A DNA stretch of 64,000 bases from Myxococcales bacterium (GTDB lineage Bacteria > Myxococcota_A > Polyangia > Polyangiales > Polyangiaceae), in the NCBI GenBank assembly GCA_016191785.1, contig JACPVJ010000121.1, positions 1 through 64,000 of the forward strand, in the 5' to 3' direction. The notes below the pieces were generated by a model. The model saw nothing but the letters and a program-made list of their open reading frames with translations. It was not told the origin of the DNA and did not search any database. The translations under genes and the position numbers were made by a program. Every line of letters begins with the position of its first letter. Position 1 is the stretch's first letter. Positions 17,505 to 25,966 of this stretch are shown here, piece after piece.

Positions 17505-18974
17505 TCACACGTCGCGCTCGAGCCCCGCGATCACGGCCTGGAGCACGCTCAGCCGCGCGGACTTCTTGTCGTCCGCGGCGATCAGATCCCAGGGGGCGTA
17601 CTCGGTGCTGGTGCGCTCGAACATCTCGTGGGCCGCTTGCTCGTACGAGAAGCGCTTGTCACGGTTGCGGAAGTCCTCTTCCGTCAGCTTGTGCTGCTTG
17701 TGGGCCAGGTGCTTGCGCTCGTCGAAGCGCTTCATCTGCTCTTCGGCGCTGACGTGCAGCCAGAGCTTGACAAGGGTGACCCGGTCTTGAACCAGCTGCT
17801 CCTCGAAGTCGTTGATCTCTTTGTAGGCCTGTCGCCAGTCGCGCTCGGCGGCGAAGCCCTCGACGCGCTCGACCAACACCCGACCGTACCAGCTGCGATC
17901 GTAGAGGGTGACCTGCCCGCGCCCCGGCAGGTGCCGCCAGAAACGCCACAGATAGTGGTGCGCCCGCTCTTCGTCGGTGGGCGCGGCGATGGGGATCACG
18001 CGGTATTGCCGGGCGTCGAGCGCCCAGATGATGCGTCGGATGGCGCCGCCCTTGCCCGCGGCGTCCCAGCCCTCGAACACCACGGTGAGCGAGCGGCCCT
18101 TCTTCGGCAGCCGGCGGCAGAGCTTGGCGAGCCGCGCCTGGAGCGCCGGCAGCTTCTCGTCGTACTCCTCTTCGGACACCTTGCGGCTCAGGTCGAGGCT
18201 GTCGAGGAGCGTGGTCGGGTCGTCGGTGCGCACTGGCGGGGCGGGCGTGGCCGAGCGCGCGGGCCTCGCGAGCGCGGCCTTCAGCCGTTCGACCAAGTGC
18301 TCGGCGACCGTCACGTCGCGGTAGCGGGCGTCGGCGGACTCGATCACCGTCCACGGCGCGACGCCGGTGCTGGTCTTGCGCAGCGCGCGCTCGCACACGT
18401 GGCGAAAGTCGTCGTAGTGCTTGGCGAACGCCCAGTCGCGCTTGGTCACGCGGAAGCTGGTGGCCGGGTCCTTCTCGAGCTCACGGAAGCGCCGAGCCTG
18501 GTCGCGCTTGCTGACGTGGAGCCAGAGCTTGATGATCACCGTGCCGTCGGCGGCCAGCGCTTCCTCGAAGTCGACGGCGCGGCCCAGCGAAAGATCGAGC
18601 TCGGCGTCGGTGGTGGTGCCGAGCACCCGCGACACGATCGGGTCGGTGTACCAAGACCCCAGGAACACGCCGATGTGTCCGCGCTGGGGCAGCGCCATCC
18701 AGTAGCGCCAGTAGCGCGGGCGGGCGGCCTCGTCCTCGCTGGGCGGCCCGAAGGCTCGGGTGTGCAGGTAGCGCGCGTCCATCCACTCGAAGAGGTGGTT
18801 CAGCACCTCGCCCTTGCCCGCCCCCTCGACGCCGCCAATCAAGATCAGCACCGCCGGTGCCCCCTTTTCGAGCATCGCGTGTTGCAGGTTCAAGAGCTCG
18901 ACGCGCGCCGCGTCGATCCGGGACTGGTACTCTTTCTTGCTCAGCTCTCGGCCGAGCTCCGCGGTCTCGAACAT
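17505..18974 (-). CDS. pap: Polyphosphate:AMP phosphotransferase (PPK2)
   Basis: A 489-residue two-domain PPK2 protein that transfers phosphate from polyphosphate to AMP, making ADP. Each half is a P-loop kinase: the N-terminal domain has GGVEGAGKG (about residues 48-56), and the C-terminal domain has FEGWDAAGKGGAIRRI. Arg-rich lid motifs follow: RPRYWRYW, YLWRFWRH and DRSWYGRVLVERVEGF. The tandem architecture and length match Pap proteins such as that of Acinetobacter and Pseudomonas. The N-terminal Walker A has Glu where the catalytic domain has Asp, as in the inactive half of such proteins, so the C-terminal domain is probably catalytic. It is the last gene of a minus-strand run. Confidence 0.9.
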   Translation of the reverse strand: MFETAELGRELSKKEYQSRIDAARVELLNLQHAMLEKGAPAVLILIGGVEGAGKGEVLNHLFEWMDARYLHTRAFGPPSEDEAARPRYWRYWMALPQRGHIGVFLGSWYTDPIVSRVLGTTTDAELDLSLGRAVDFEEALAADGTVIIKLWLHVSKRDQARRFRELEKDPATSFRVTKRDWAFAKHYDDFRHVCERALRKTSTGVAPWTVIESADARYRDVTVAEHLVERLKAALARPARSATPAPPVRTDDPTTLLDSLDLSRKVSEEEYDEKLPALQARLAKLCRRLPKKGRSLTVVFEGWDAAGKGGAIRRIIWALDARQYRVIPIAAPTDEERAHHYLWRFWRHLPGRGQVTLYDRSWYGRVLVERVEGFAAERDWRQAYKEINDFEEQLVQDRVTLVKLWLHVSAEEQMKRFDERKHLAHKQHKLTEEDFRNRDKRFSYEQAAHEMFERTSTEYAPWDLIAADDKKSARLSVLQAVIAGLERDV

Positions 18975-19016
18975 GCTTTTTTGGTGCCACGAAGTCGGGG
19001 CACAAAGCGAGCACCA

Positions 19017-19298
19017 TCAGCGGGCGCGCAAGGCTTGCCGGGCGGCGGCCAAGAGGACCAGGACGGCGGCGCCCGACAGCACGCCCAGGCTGGCGCGCGA
19101 CCCAGGGGCGCCGAGCCCGCACTCGAAGCCCTGGTCGTACCGGGACGCGGGAGTTGCCGGCGACCCGGCGGCCCCGGCGGCCCCGGCGGCCCCGGCGGCC
19201 CCCGCCGCCCCGGCCGCGCCGGCCGCGCCATCACCCCCGTCTTCGGCCCGCGCGAGCGAGCAGAGCAAGACCACAGCAAGAGCCCACGGTGCGCGCAT
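19017..19298 (-). CDS. Small AG-repeat protein, C-terminal anchor
   Basis: A 93-residue protein with an N-terminal signal peptide, a low-complexity linker of G-A-A triplets (about residues 22-45) and a C-terminal Cys, Gly-rich spacer, hydrophobic stretch and Arg-rich end (FECGLGAPG ... LGVLSGAAVLVLLAAA ... LRAR). That C-terminal layout resembles MYXO-CTERM-type sorting domains, which mark surface-anchored proteins in Myxococcota. Match to the model was not tested. It starts 2 bp after the TonB receptor gene ends, suggesting joint translation. No enzymatic domain is present. Confidence 0.55.
   Translation of the reverse strand: MRAPWALAVVLLCSLARAEDGGDGAAGAAGAAGAAGAAGAAGAAGSPATPASRYDQGFECGLGAPGSRASLGVLSGAAVLVLLAAARQALRAR
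19164..19226. repeat. 9-bp tandem repeat in AG-rich coding region
   Basis: About seven imperfect copies of a 9-bp unit (CCCGGCGGC on the plus strand) encode the G-A-A triplets of the small anchored protein. The first four copies are perfect; the rest differ by one to three bases. Such in-frame units can change number by slippage without breaking the frame, giving length variation of the linker. Confidence 0.7.
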
Positions 19299-19300
19299 GC

Positions 19301-22261
19301 TCAGAGCTCCACGTTCATGCCGGCCAAGAAGGTGCGGCCGGGTTGGGGGATGGTGGTCATCCGGAACTCGCCGCTGACCGGCGCCGAGTAGTGCCAGTCC
19401 GCGACGTTGTAGGCGCCGAAGTTGTACCGCACCTTCGAGCCCATCATGTCGCCGCTGAACACCACGTCCCACACCACGCCCGCGTCGGTCTTGGCCTGAG
19501 CCGGCTCGGCCGTGGTCTCGCGCCGGTCGTAGCGGCTGCCGTCGAGGGTGACGCGACTCATCACCGAGAGCGAGCGGCCGATGATCGGCACGGCGCCTTT
19601 CACCGAAGCCAGGTGCGTCGGGGAGTTGGGCACCTTGCGCAGGTCGGTGTCGTTCTTCACGTAGCGGGCGCGCGAGAACGAGTACTGCGCTGCGACCATC
19701 CAGCCTTCGCGCCAGTCGCGCCGCAGCTCGGCCTCGCCGCCCAGCACCAGCACCGGCGAGCTCGAGTTGGCCAGGTAGAGCGGATCGGCGGCCGTGCCGC
19801 TGCCGCGCCCCACGATCAAGTTGTCGACGTAGTTCGCGTAGACCGCGCCGGTGGCGTGCACGGCGCGTGTGAGGGCGTGGGTGTGCTCGAGCTCCCCCGA
19901 GTAGACGGTCTCGGGCTCGAGGCTCGGGCTCGGACGCTGCACGGAGCTCTGATAGAAGAGCTCGTAGACGGTGGGCGCTCGGAAGGCGCTGCCGCCCATC
20001 AGCTTCGTGACCCCACCCGCGTAGGGCTTGGCGATGACCGCGGCCCGGGGGTTGAGCGAGCCCTTCGACGTCTCGGGGATGCTGGTGAACTCCCACTTGA
20101 AGTAGTCGTAGCGAGCGCCCGCGTGGAGCGCGAGCGCGTCGCCGAGCTCGACGTCGCCCACGCCGTAGGCGCTCATCACCCAGAAGGGGTTCTTGTCGTC
20201 GGGCAAGAACACGCCGCCGTCGTCCTCGCCGCGCAGGCTGGCGCGGAAGTGGCGCTGGCCCTCCCCGCCCAGGGTGAAGCGCAGGGGCTTCGACGGCTGG
20301 ATCACGAAGCGCTGCTCGAGCCCTGCCCACTGGCCGACGTATTTTTCCTTGGCGAGCCCGCCGTCGGCTGGGTCGTAGGGCGAGCCGGACTCGAAGACGT
20401 AGAGATTCGCGTGGGCGCGCGTCAGCGACTGGAACTGTTCGCCGAGCTTCGGCTCGAAGCGCGCCTCGACGAAGCCCCGCTTGTCGACGAAGCGGTTCCG
20501 GGGGTCGCCGAACAGGGTTTCGTACTCGGCGTGGGGCAGGGTCTTCTCGCGCTGGTGCCACAGCCACTGGACGGTCAAGTCGCGGTACCACGCGCGCCCT
20601 TGGAGGGTGGCGAGCGTCGTGTCGTCGAGCCCCCGGGCTTCGCCGTTCAGGCCGGACGGGTCGTTGCGGTACTCGGGGAAGTAGAAGTCACGCCCCGCGC
20701 CCCGCGCTCCCGCCACGCTCAGCCACACCCCGGCGTCGCGGCCGAACCGCTGGTAGGCATGGGCGCGGCCGCGCAGCATGCTGTGCTCGACCGCTGACGC
20801 CCCGACCTCGACCTTCGAGGGCTGGTCGCGCTCGTGGGTCACCACGTTGACCACGCCGAACACGGCACCGGTGCCGTAGAGCGCCGAACCCGGGCCGCGC
20901 ACCACCTCGATGCGCTCGACGTCCTCGATGTCGGTGCGCCCCTCGAACCCTGGGAAGGACTGGTAGAGGATGTTGTCGTTGTACGGGTGCCCGTCGTAGA
21001 GGATCAGGATCTTGTTGCCGTAGTCGCCTGGCCGCGAGAACCCGCGGAAGCCCAAGGTGACGTAGCTGCGATCGTCGGTCAGGTAGATGCCGCGGACGCC
21101 CCGGACGGCCTCGGCGATGGTCGGGTAGCCCATGGCGCGCAGCTCTTGGCCGGTGATGATGCTGACCGACGACGGGGCCTCTTCCACGAGCTGGGTGGTG
21201 CGGCTGACGGCGCTGACCTGGGCCTCGCGCGCCAGCTCGAGGTTCAGGCTCGACTGCTTGTTGGCGTTGATCTCGACCCGGCGCTCGATCGGGCGGAAGC
21301 CCGAGAGCGACACGCGCACGCTGTGGGGGCCGACCGGGATGGTCACCACCGCCGGCGTGAAGCCCTTGGGCTCACCGTCGACCTCGATCAGCGCGTCACG
21401 CAAGTCGCTGGCGACCACCAGCGTGCCGGTCTCGAGGACCAGCCGCGGACGAATCACCGAGGTCTTGTTGGGGGCGATGTCGACGTCGACTTCAGCGGGG
21501 CGAGTCCCCGGCTTGGTCACGAACACGCGGTGCGAGCCCGGCTCCAGGCTGATGTCGGCGGGCGCCTTTCCCACTACGGGACCGGTCGGATCGTCGATGC
21601 GGATCGCGGCGCCGGCGGCGCCCTCGACCCTCAGCCTGCCGAAGATGCTCTTCAGCTTCAGCTTCACGCTGGTCTTCGAGCCGGCGGTGACGGTGAGCAG
21701 CTGCGACTGGGCCGCCTCGTACCCCGGCCGCTCGAGGATGATGGTGTACTTGCCAGCGGCCAAGCCCAAGTCGCGGGGCGCCGAGCCCCGCGGGCCCAGA
21801 TCTTTGCGGTCGACGTAGATCGTGGCGTCGGGAGGATCCGACTCGACACGGATCACCGCGACGTTGGGCGCGATGCGATTGAGCGAGTCCTGAATGGCGG
21901 ACTTCTGTTTCGGGTCGGTCTCGTTGTCGAGCGAGGTGGAGTAGAAGCGCCACGCGTTCGGAAATTGGCCGAGCTGCTCGTAGCACCGCGCGATGTTGAA
22001 CAGGACGTTCTTGTTGGCCACGAGCCGGTTCGACAACAAGAAGTGCTCGAGCGCGCCGCTGAAGTCGCCCGCTTGGTAGCGTTTGGCGCCCAGCTGAAAG
22101 TGCAGGTCGGCCTCGTCGGCGAGATCGCTCGCGCCGGCCGGTGGGCTGAGCGCCACGAGCAGGGCCACGAGCAGCCCCGCCAGCGCGCGGGCCTCAGCGC
22201 TCCATCTTGATCTCGAGCGGGGGCTTCGGGGATTCGGTCGCGGACGCGGCGGGTGGGGCAT
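19301..22261 (-). CDS. TPR-PEGA-TonB-dependent receptor chimera
   Basis: A ~986-residue protein with an unusual domain order. After a hydrophobic signal segment (about residues 22-44), a TPR-like region (about 45-125) is followed by three PEGA-like beta domains (about 130-350, with PPDATIYVDRKDLG and VDGEPKGFTPAVVT). Then comes a TonB-dependent receptor plug (about 365-475) with GFRGFSRPG, YDGHPYND and VVRGPGSALYGTGAVFGVVNVVT, and a long beta-barrel ending near the C-terminus. Colicin/siderophore-type receptors lack the TPR-PEGA front. The start is uncertain: 22261 overlaps the kinase by 68 nt; GTG 22168 gives a short signal sequence. It likely binds something in the outer membrane, possibly coupled to the adjacent kinase. 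Confidence 0.65.
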   Translation of the reverse strand: MPHPPRPRPNPRSPRSRSRWSAEARALAGLLVALLVALSPPAGASDLADEADLHFQLGAKRYQAGDFSGALEHFLLSNRLVANKNVLFNIARCYEQLGQFPNAWRFYSTSLDNETDPKQKSAIQDSLNRIAPNVAVIRVESDPPDATIYVDRKDLGPRGSAPRDLGLAAGKYTIILERPGYEAAQSQLLTVTAGSKTSVKLKLKSIFGRLRVEGAAGAAIRIDDPTGPVVGKAPADISLEPGSHRVFVTKPGTRPAEVDVDIAPNKTSVIRPRLVLETGTLVVASDLRDALIEVDGEPKGFTPAVVTIPVGPHSVRVSLSGFRPIERRVEINANKQSSLNLELAREAQVSAVSRTTQLVEEAPSSVSIITGQELRAMGYPTIAEAVRGVRGIYLTDDRSYVTLGFRGFSRPGDYGNKILILYDGHPYNDNILYQSFPGFEGRTDIEDVERIEVVRGPGSALYGTGAVFGVVNVVTHERDQPSKVEVGASAVEHSMLRGRAHAYQRFGRDAGVWLSVAGARGAGRDFYFPEYRNDPSGLNGEARGLDDTTLATLQGRAWYRDLTVQWLWHQREKTLPHAEYETLFGDPRNRFVDKRGFVEARFEPKLGEQFQSLTRAHANLYVFESGSPYDPADGGLAKEKYVGQWAGLEQRFVIQPSKPLRFTLGGEGQRHFRASLRGEDDGGVFLPDDKNPFWVMSAYGVGDVELGDALALHAGARYDYFKWEFTSIPETSKGSLNPRAAVIAKPYAGGVTKLMGGSAFRAPTVYELFYQSSVQRPSPSLEPETVYSGELEHTHALTRAVHATGAVYANYVDNLIVGRGSGTAADPLYLANSSSPVLVLGGEAELRRDWREGWMVAAQYSFSRARYVKNDTDLRKVPNSPTHLASVKGAVPIIGRSLSVMSRVTLDGSRYDRRETTAEPAQAKTDAGVVWDVVFSGDMMGSKVRYNFGAYNVADWHYSAPVSGEFRMTTIPQPGRTFLAGMNVEL

Positions 22262-23663
22262 CGGGAGGGGGTTTCTTGGCAGAGGGGGCTGCGCGGGCGG
22301 TGCGCACCGGTGCCGCGGGCTCGGCGAGCTTGGTGTCGGCACGTGGATCGACCGCGGACGGGGCGGGCTCGGGCGGAGGCGGCGGCGAAGACGACTCGAC
22401 CGGGGCGGCAGCGGCCACGCTCGTGGTCGGGGTGGCGATCGGGCTGACGGCGGCTGGGTCGGGTCGCCGCGCTGCCCAGATGGCGACCCCAAGCCCCACC
22501 GCCAGCACCGCCCCAGCGGCGAACCAGACACCCAGCGGGGTGCCGTGGCCCTTTCGCTCGGCCGTGAAGTCGTTGGTCCGTGTCACGACCAGGTCGAGGG
22601 GGACCGGGGCCGACGGCGGGATGGGAAGCGGCGCGGAGGCGCGGTCGGAAGCGCCCGGCGCCACCGAAGCCAGGTGCACGCGGGTCAGGCCCGCCAGCCG
22701 CTGGATCCGCGTGATGTGCTCGACCGTCCCGTGCTGGCGGCGGTGGGCGAAGGGCAGCAGATCCATCGCCAGCTCGGCGATGCAGGGGTAGCGATCGCCG
22801 GGGTGCTTCGCCAGGCAGCGCGCGATCACGTCCGCCAATCGCTCGTCCACCTCGGGCCTGAGCTCGCGGACCGGGGTCGGCTCCGCTTCCAGGATCAACG
22901 CGCAGACCTCGGGCAGCGAATCGGCGAGGAACGGCGGCCGATGGCTGAGCAGCTCGTAGAGCACACAGCCGAGGGACCAGATGTCGGCGCGGGGGTCGGC
23001 GTCCCGGCTTCGCCGCACTTGCTCGGGTGACATGTACAGCGGCGTGCCGACCATGCTGGAGGTCTCGTGCAGCGCCTCTTGAACGGCTCCGCCGGTGAGC
23101 GCGGTCTTCGAAACGCCGAAGTCCAGCAGCTTGACCTGCCCGCGCCCGTGTCGCTCGATCAGGAACAGGTTCTCGGGCTTCACGTCCCGGTGCACGATCC
23201 CGTTCACGTGGGCCTCGGCCAGGGCGTCACAGGCCTCGAGCACCCAGTCCACGGCGTCGGCGACGTCGATCGCGCCGCGGCGCATCACCGCCGCGAGGTC
23301 TTCGCCCTCGAGCAGCTCCATCACCATGAACGGCGTGCCGTCATCCGTCTTGCCGACGTCGAGCACCCGGGCGGCGTGCTCACTCCTGAGCTTCACCACC
23401 GCGCGGGCCTCTCGGGCGAAGCGCGCCACCAGCTCGGGCTCGCCGACCCAGGCCGCTCGCAGGAACTTCAAGGCGACGGGCTCGTCCAGCTCGGCGTGGC
23501 GCGCGCGCACCACGATGCCCATCGCTCCGCGGCCGACCACGGACTCGATGACGTACTTGCCGGCGACGACCTGCCCCGGCTCGTACGTCGATTCGGTTTC
23601 AGAGGCCGATCCCCGCACGGCAAACCAGCATAGGGCAGTCTCCCGCGGGCAGACAGCCCCCAA
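22194..23663 (-). CDS. Ser/Thr protein kinase with TM segment
   Basis: A 489-residue Hanks-type kinase. The glycine loop GRGAMG and invariant Lys (ALKFLRA) open the kinase domain; the catalytic loop HRDVKPEN and the DFG motif LLDFGVSK follow, then APE-like MSPEQ. A Pro/Ala-rich linker leads to one TM helix (GVWFAAGAVLAVGLGVAIWAA, around residues 395-415) and a Pro/Ser-rich extracellular tail ending in SPKPPLEIKMER. Its gene is 7 bp downstream of a VWA lipoprotein gene. An alternative start is GTG 23618. It is a likely receptor kinase, phosphorylating unknown targets at the inner membrane. Confidence 0.85.
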   Translation of the reverse strand: MGAVCPRETALCWFAVRGSASETESTYEPGQVVAGKYVIESVVGRGAMGIVVRARHAELDEPVALKFLRAAWVGEPELVARFAREARAVVKLRSEHAARVLDVGKTDDGTPFMVMELLEGEDLAAVMRRGAIDVADAVDWVLEACDALAEAHVNGIVHRDVKPENLFLIERHGRGQVKLLDFGVSKTALTGGAVQEALHETSSMVGTPLYMSPEQVRRSRDADPRADIWSLGCVLYELLSHRPPFLADSLPEVCALILEAEPTPVRELRPEVDERLADVIARCLAKHPGDRYPCIAELAMDLLPFAHRRQHGTVEHITRIQRLAGLTRVHLASVAPGASDRASAPLPIPPSAPVPLDLVVTRTNDFTAERKGHGTPLGVWFAAGAVLAVGLGVAIWAARRPDPAAVSPIATPTTSVAAAAPVESSSPPPPPEPAPSAVDPRADTKLAEPAAPVRTARAAPSAKKPPPDAPPAASATESPKPPLEIKMER

Positions 23664-23670
23664 TTTTCTG

Positions 23671-24720
23671 TTACTTCACCGGGGGCACGTACTTGTCGCA
23701 GCCCTCGTCGATGACCTTCACGGCTTGAGCGAAGGTCGTGGAGTAGTCCCCCGCGCACACGGACGCATGTAGGTTGAACGGGAACTTGGCGACGAACTCG
23801 GCCCAATGCGCGCCCTTCGGCGTGCCGCTGCCCGGGCAGGTCGGGAAGGCCGGCGTGAAGCCCACGACGACCGCGGCCTTCGGGTCGCCCTTCTTCGCTG
23901 CCACGACCGCGTCGTACCAGCTCTGCGGCGTACCCTTGTCCTCGTAGTTCGGGTCGTCGCTGATGAAGGTGACGACCAAGAGCGCGTCGTCGCGCAAGAA
24001 GCCCTCGTTGCACCCGCCCGAGCCGTTCAGCTTGGGCGAGATCGCGGCCAAGAGCGACTCCATCGGGCGCTCGGACGAGTGCCCCGCCGTCCCCACCTGC
24101 GCGGCGCACGCGAATGCCCCCGGGATGTCGGTGTCCCCCTGCTGCAGCCAGCGCCGCCCCGCCGGGAAGCCACACTTCTTGTTGCTGGCGTACTGCCCCG
24201 CCGGGTGCACCACGCCGGCGCCCCAGGTGCGGTCGCACTCGTCGAACACGGTCTGCTTGATGTACGCGTTGCAGGTGGTGCTGCTCGGATCGATCCCGGT
24301 CCAGGGGTTGGCGGTGTTGCAGCGACCCCAGGCGTCGGTGTCGGCGACCATCACGTGCACGTTGCTGCCGGCGTTGACCGTGGTCTCGATCGACTTGATG
24401 AAGTTGGGGAAGGCAGCGACCAGCTGGGCTTGCTGGTCTTGCATCGACACCGAGTTGTCGACGATGAACAAGAAGTCGATCTTCTCGCAGCCCGCGCCCG
24501 CGCTGCCGCCGCCGCCGTCGGACGTGCCGCCGCCGATGTTCACGCCACCGCCGGTGCCAGCGCCGCCCGCCGCCGTGCCCCCCGAGCCGGTCGCGCCGGT
24601 CGACCCGGTGCCGACGGCGCCGCCGTCCCCACCCGCCGTGTCGCCCGGGTCGTCGGAGCAAGAGGCCAGGGCGACGGCGCAAAGGGCCACGGGAATCAAC
24701 GCGGATCGGATGCTCGCCAT
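23671..24720 (-). CDS. VWA-domain lipoprotein
   Basis: A 349-residue lipoprotein: lipobox ALASC (Cys21) and a Gly/Thr-rich linker (about residues 32-70), followed by a von Willebrand A domain. The MIDAS-type motif is D-N-S-V-S in IVDNSVSMQDQQ. Cys-rich segments lie in the insert (ADTDAWGRC, TTCNAY, KKCGFPAG). The start at 24720 has a strong Shine-Dalgarno (GGAGG) 5 bp upstream, which decides it over 24753. Similar in layout to the VWA lipoprotein at 11833; the C-terminal half differs. Its gene opens the minus-strand run ending at pap. Confidence 0.75.
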   Translation of the reverse strand: MASIRSALIPVALCAVALASCSDDPGDTAGGDGGAVGTGSTGATGSGGTAAGGAGTGGGVNIGGGTSDGGGGSAGAGCEKIDFLFIVDNSVSMQDQQAQLVAAFPNFIKSIETTVNAGSNVHVMVADTDAWGRCNTANPWTGIDPSSTTCNAYIKQTVFDECDRTWGAGVVHPAGQYASNKKCGFPAGRRWLQQGDTDIPGAFACAAQVGTAGHSSERPMESLLAAISPKLNGSGGCNEGFLRDDALLVVTFISDDPNYEDKGTPQSWYDAVVAAKKGDPKAAVVVGFTPAFPTCPGSGTPKGAHWAEFVAKFPFNLHASVCAGDYSTTFAQAVKVIDEGCDKYVPPVK

Positions 24721-24800
24721 GGTTTCCTCCACCGGGTGATCGAAGCCTACCAAAGTCCAGCCCGCTCGGCATGCGAGAGGCCCGGTGCTACACCGCGACC

Positions 24801-25118
24801 ATGACTTTCGCGTACGACTGTCGCGCTTGCTCGGCGTGCTGTCGGGACGGATCGGACGGTCGGATCGGGGTCAGCGCAGAGGACATCGTGCGCTGGAAGC
24901 GGATCGGCCGGGCCGACATCGCCCAGGGCCTGGTGCCCGGGCACTTCGGCGTGCAGGCCTTTCCCGCCCGCGACGACGGTGCCTGCGTCCATCTGGGCAC
25001 GGCGCAAAACCCCCACGACTGCTCGATCTACGAGATCCGCGGCAGCGTCTGCCACCAGCTGCAGCCCGGCGAGCCCCAGTGTTTGGCCTACCGCCGCGTC
25101 GCGGGCCTGCCGACCTGA
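24801..25118 (+). CDS. YkgJ-family Cys-cluster protein
   Basis: A 105-residue protein of the YkgJ-like family, a small putative zinc- or Fe-S-binding fold. Cys arrangement is CRACSACC in the first 12 residues, then Cys in ACVHL, DCSIYE, SVCHQL and PQCLAY, near the usual spacing. The start at 24801 is chosen because it begins close to the conserved cluster; an in-frame ATG exists at 24771. Function of the family is not established; a role in metal handling or as a co-factor carrier is often proposed. It may share a transcript with the hydrolase gene 18 bp downstream. Confidence 0.75.
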   Translation: MTFAYDCRACSACCRDGSDGRIGVSAEDIVRWKRIGRADIAQGLVPGHFGVQAFPARDDGACVHLGTAQNPHDCSIYEIRGSVCHQLQPGEPQCLAYRRVAGLPT

Positions 25119-25135
25119 GTTAAGCTCGCGGGGCG

Positions 25136-25963
25136 TTGAGGGCGGTGAAGCGAGTGCTCGGGTGGGTCGGAGTCGTGGCGCTGGCCTACGGTGCCCTGTG
25201 CCTCGCGGTGTGGTCCGGTCAGCGCAAGCTCTTGTTCCCCGCACCGAAGCGCGGCGAAGAGCCGCGCATGGACGACGCGATCTTGACCCGAGTCACCGCG
25301 CCGAGCGGCCGCACGGTGTTCGCGCTCCACGTTCCCCCCGGGAAGAAGGGCGCGGTGACGATCGTGCACTTCCACGGGAATGCGGAGGAGCTGGGGCAGC
25401 TCACCCCGCTGGCGTGGTCGTTCAAGCGCGCCGGGCTCGGCTTCTTCGCCGTCGAGTACCCGGGCTATGGTCTGGCGAAGGAGTACGCGCCGAGCGAAGA
25501 GGCGCTCTATGCCGACGCCGAAGCCGCGCTCTGGCACCTGCACAACGGCCTGGGCGTCCCTTCGCCCGAGGTGGTGCTCCAGGGTCAGTCGCTGGGCACG
25601 GGGGTCGCGGTGGAGATGGCCCAGCGCGGCCACGGCGCGCGCCTGGTGCTGATCGCGCCGTACACCAGCATCCCCGACCTGGCCTCCGCCAAGCTCCCGG
25701 TCTTGCCCGTGCGCTGGCTGATCAAGGACCGCTTCGACAACCTGAAGAAGGCGCCCGCGCTCCCCTTGCCGGTGCTGGTCGTCCACGGAACGGACGACGA
25801 GGTGATCCCCTTCGGGATGGGTGAGCGCCTCTCGAAGGCGTTCCCCACCGCCACGCTCTACGGCGTCAGGGGTGGCCACCACAACGACCTATTCGTCCGC
25901 GATGGCCGGATCATCGTCGACCGGATCGTGGAGTTCGCGACCGCCGGATACGCCGGGAGGTGA
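25136..25963 (+). CDS. Membrane-anchored alpha/beta hydrolase (BEM46/S33 type)
   Basis: A 275-residue hydrolase with a single N-terminal anchor (about residues 5-25, WVGVVALAYGALCLAV). The fold motifs are HFHGNAEELG (oxyanion), the nucleophile elbow GQSLGTG (Ser), DDEVIP (Asp) and RGGHHNDLF (His). This pattern matches the BEM46/YqkD-like family of unknown-substrate serine hydrolases. The start is TTG 25136; GTG 25145 is an alternative. It is unrelated in sequence to the hydrolase at 226. The stop is 3 bp from the convergent lipoprotein gene. Confidence 0.8.
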   Translation: MRAVKRVLGWVGVVALAYGALCLAVWSGQRKLLFPAPKRGEEPRMDDAILTRVTAPSGRTVFALHVPPGKKGAVTIVHFHGNAEELGQLTPLAWSFKRAGLGFFAVEYPGYGLAKEYAPSEEALYADAEAALWHLHNGLGVPSPEVVLQGQSLGTGVAVEMAQRGHGARLVLIAPYTSIPDLASAKLPVLPVRWLIKDRFDNLKKAPALPLPVLVVHGTDDEVIPFGMGERLSKAFPTATLYGVRGGHHNDLFVRDGRIIVDRIVEFATAGYAGR

Positions 25964-25966
25964 CGG

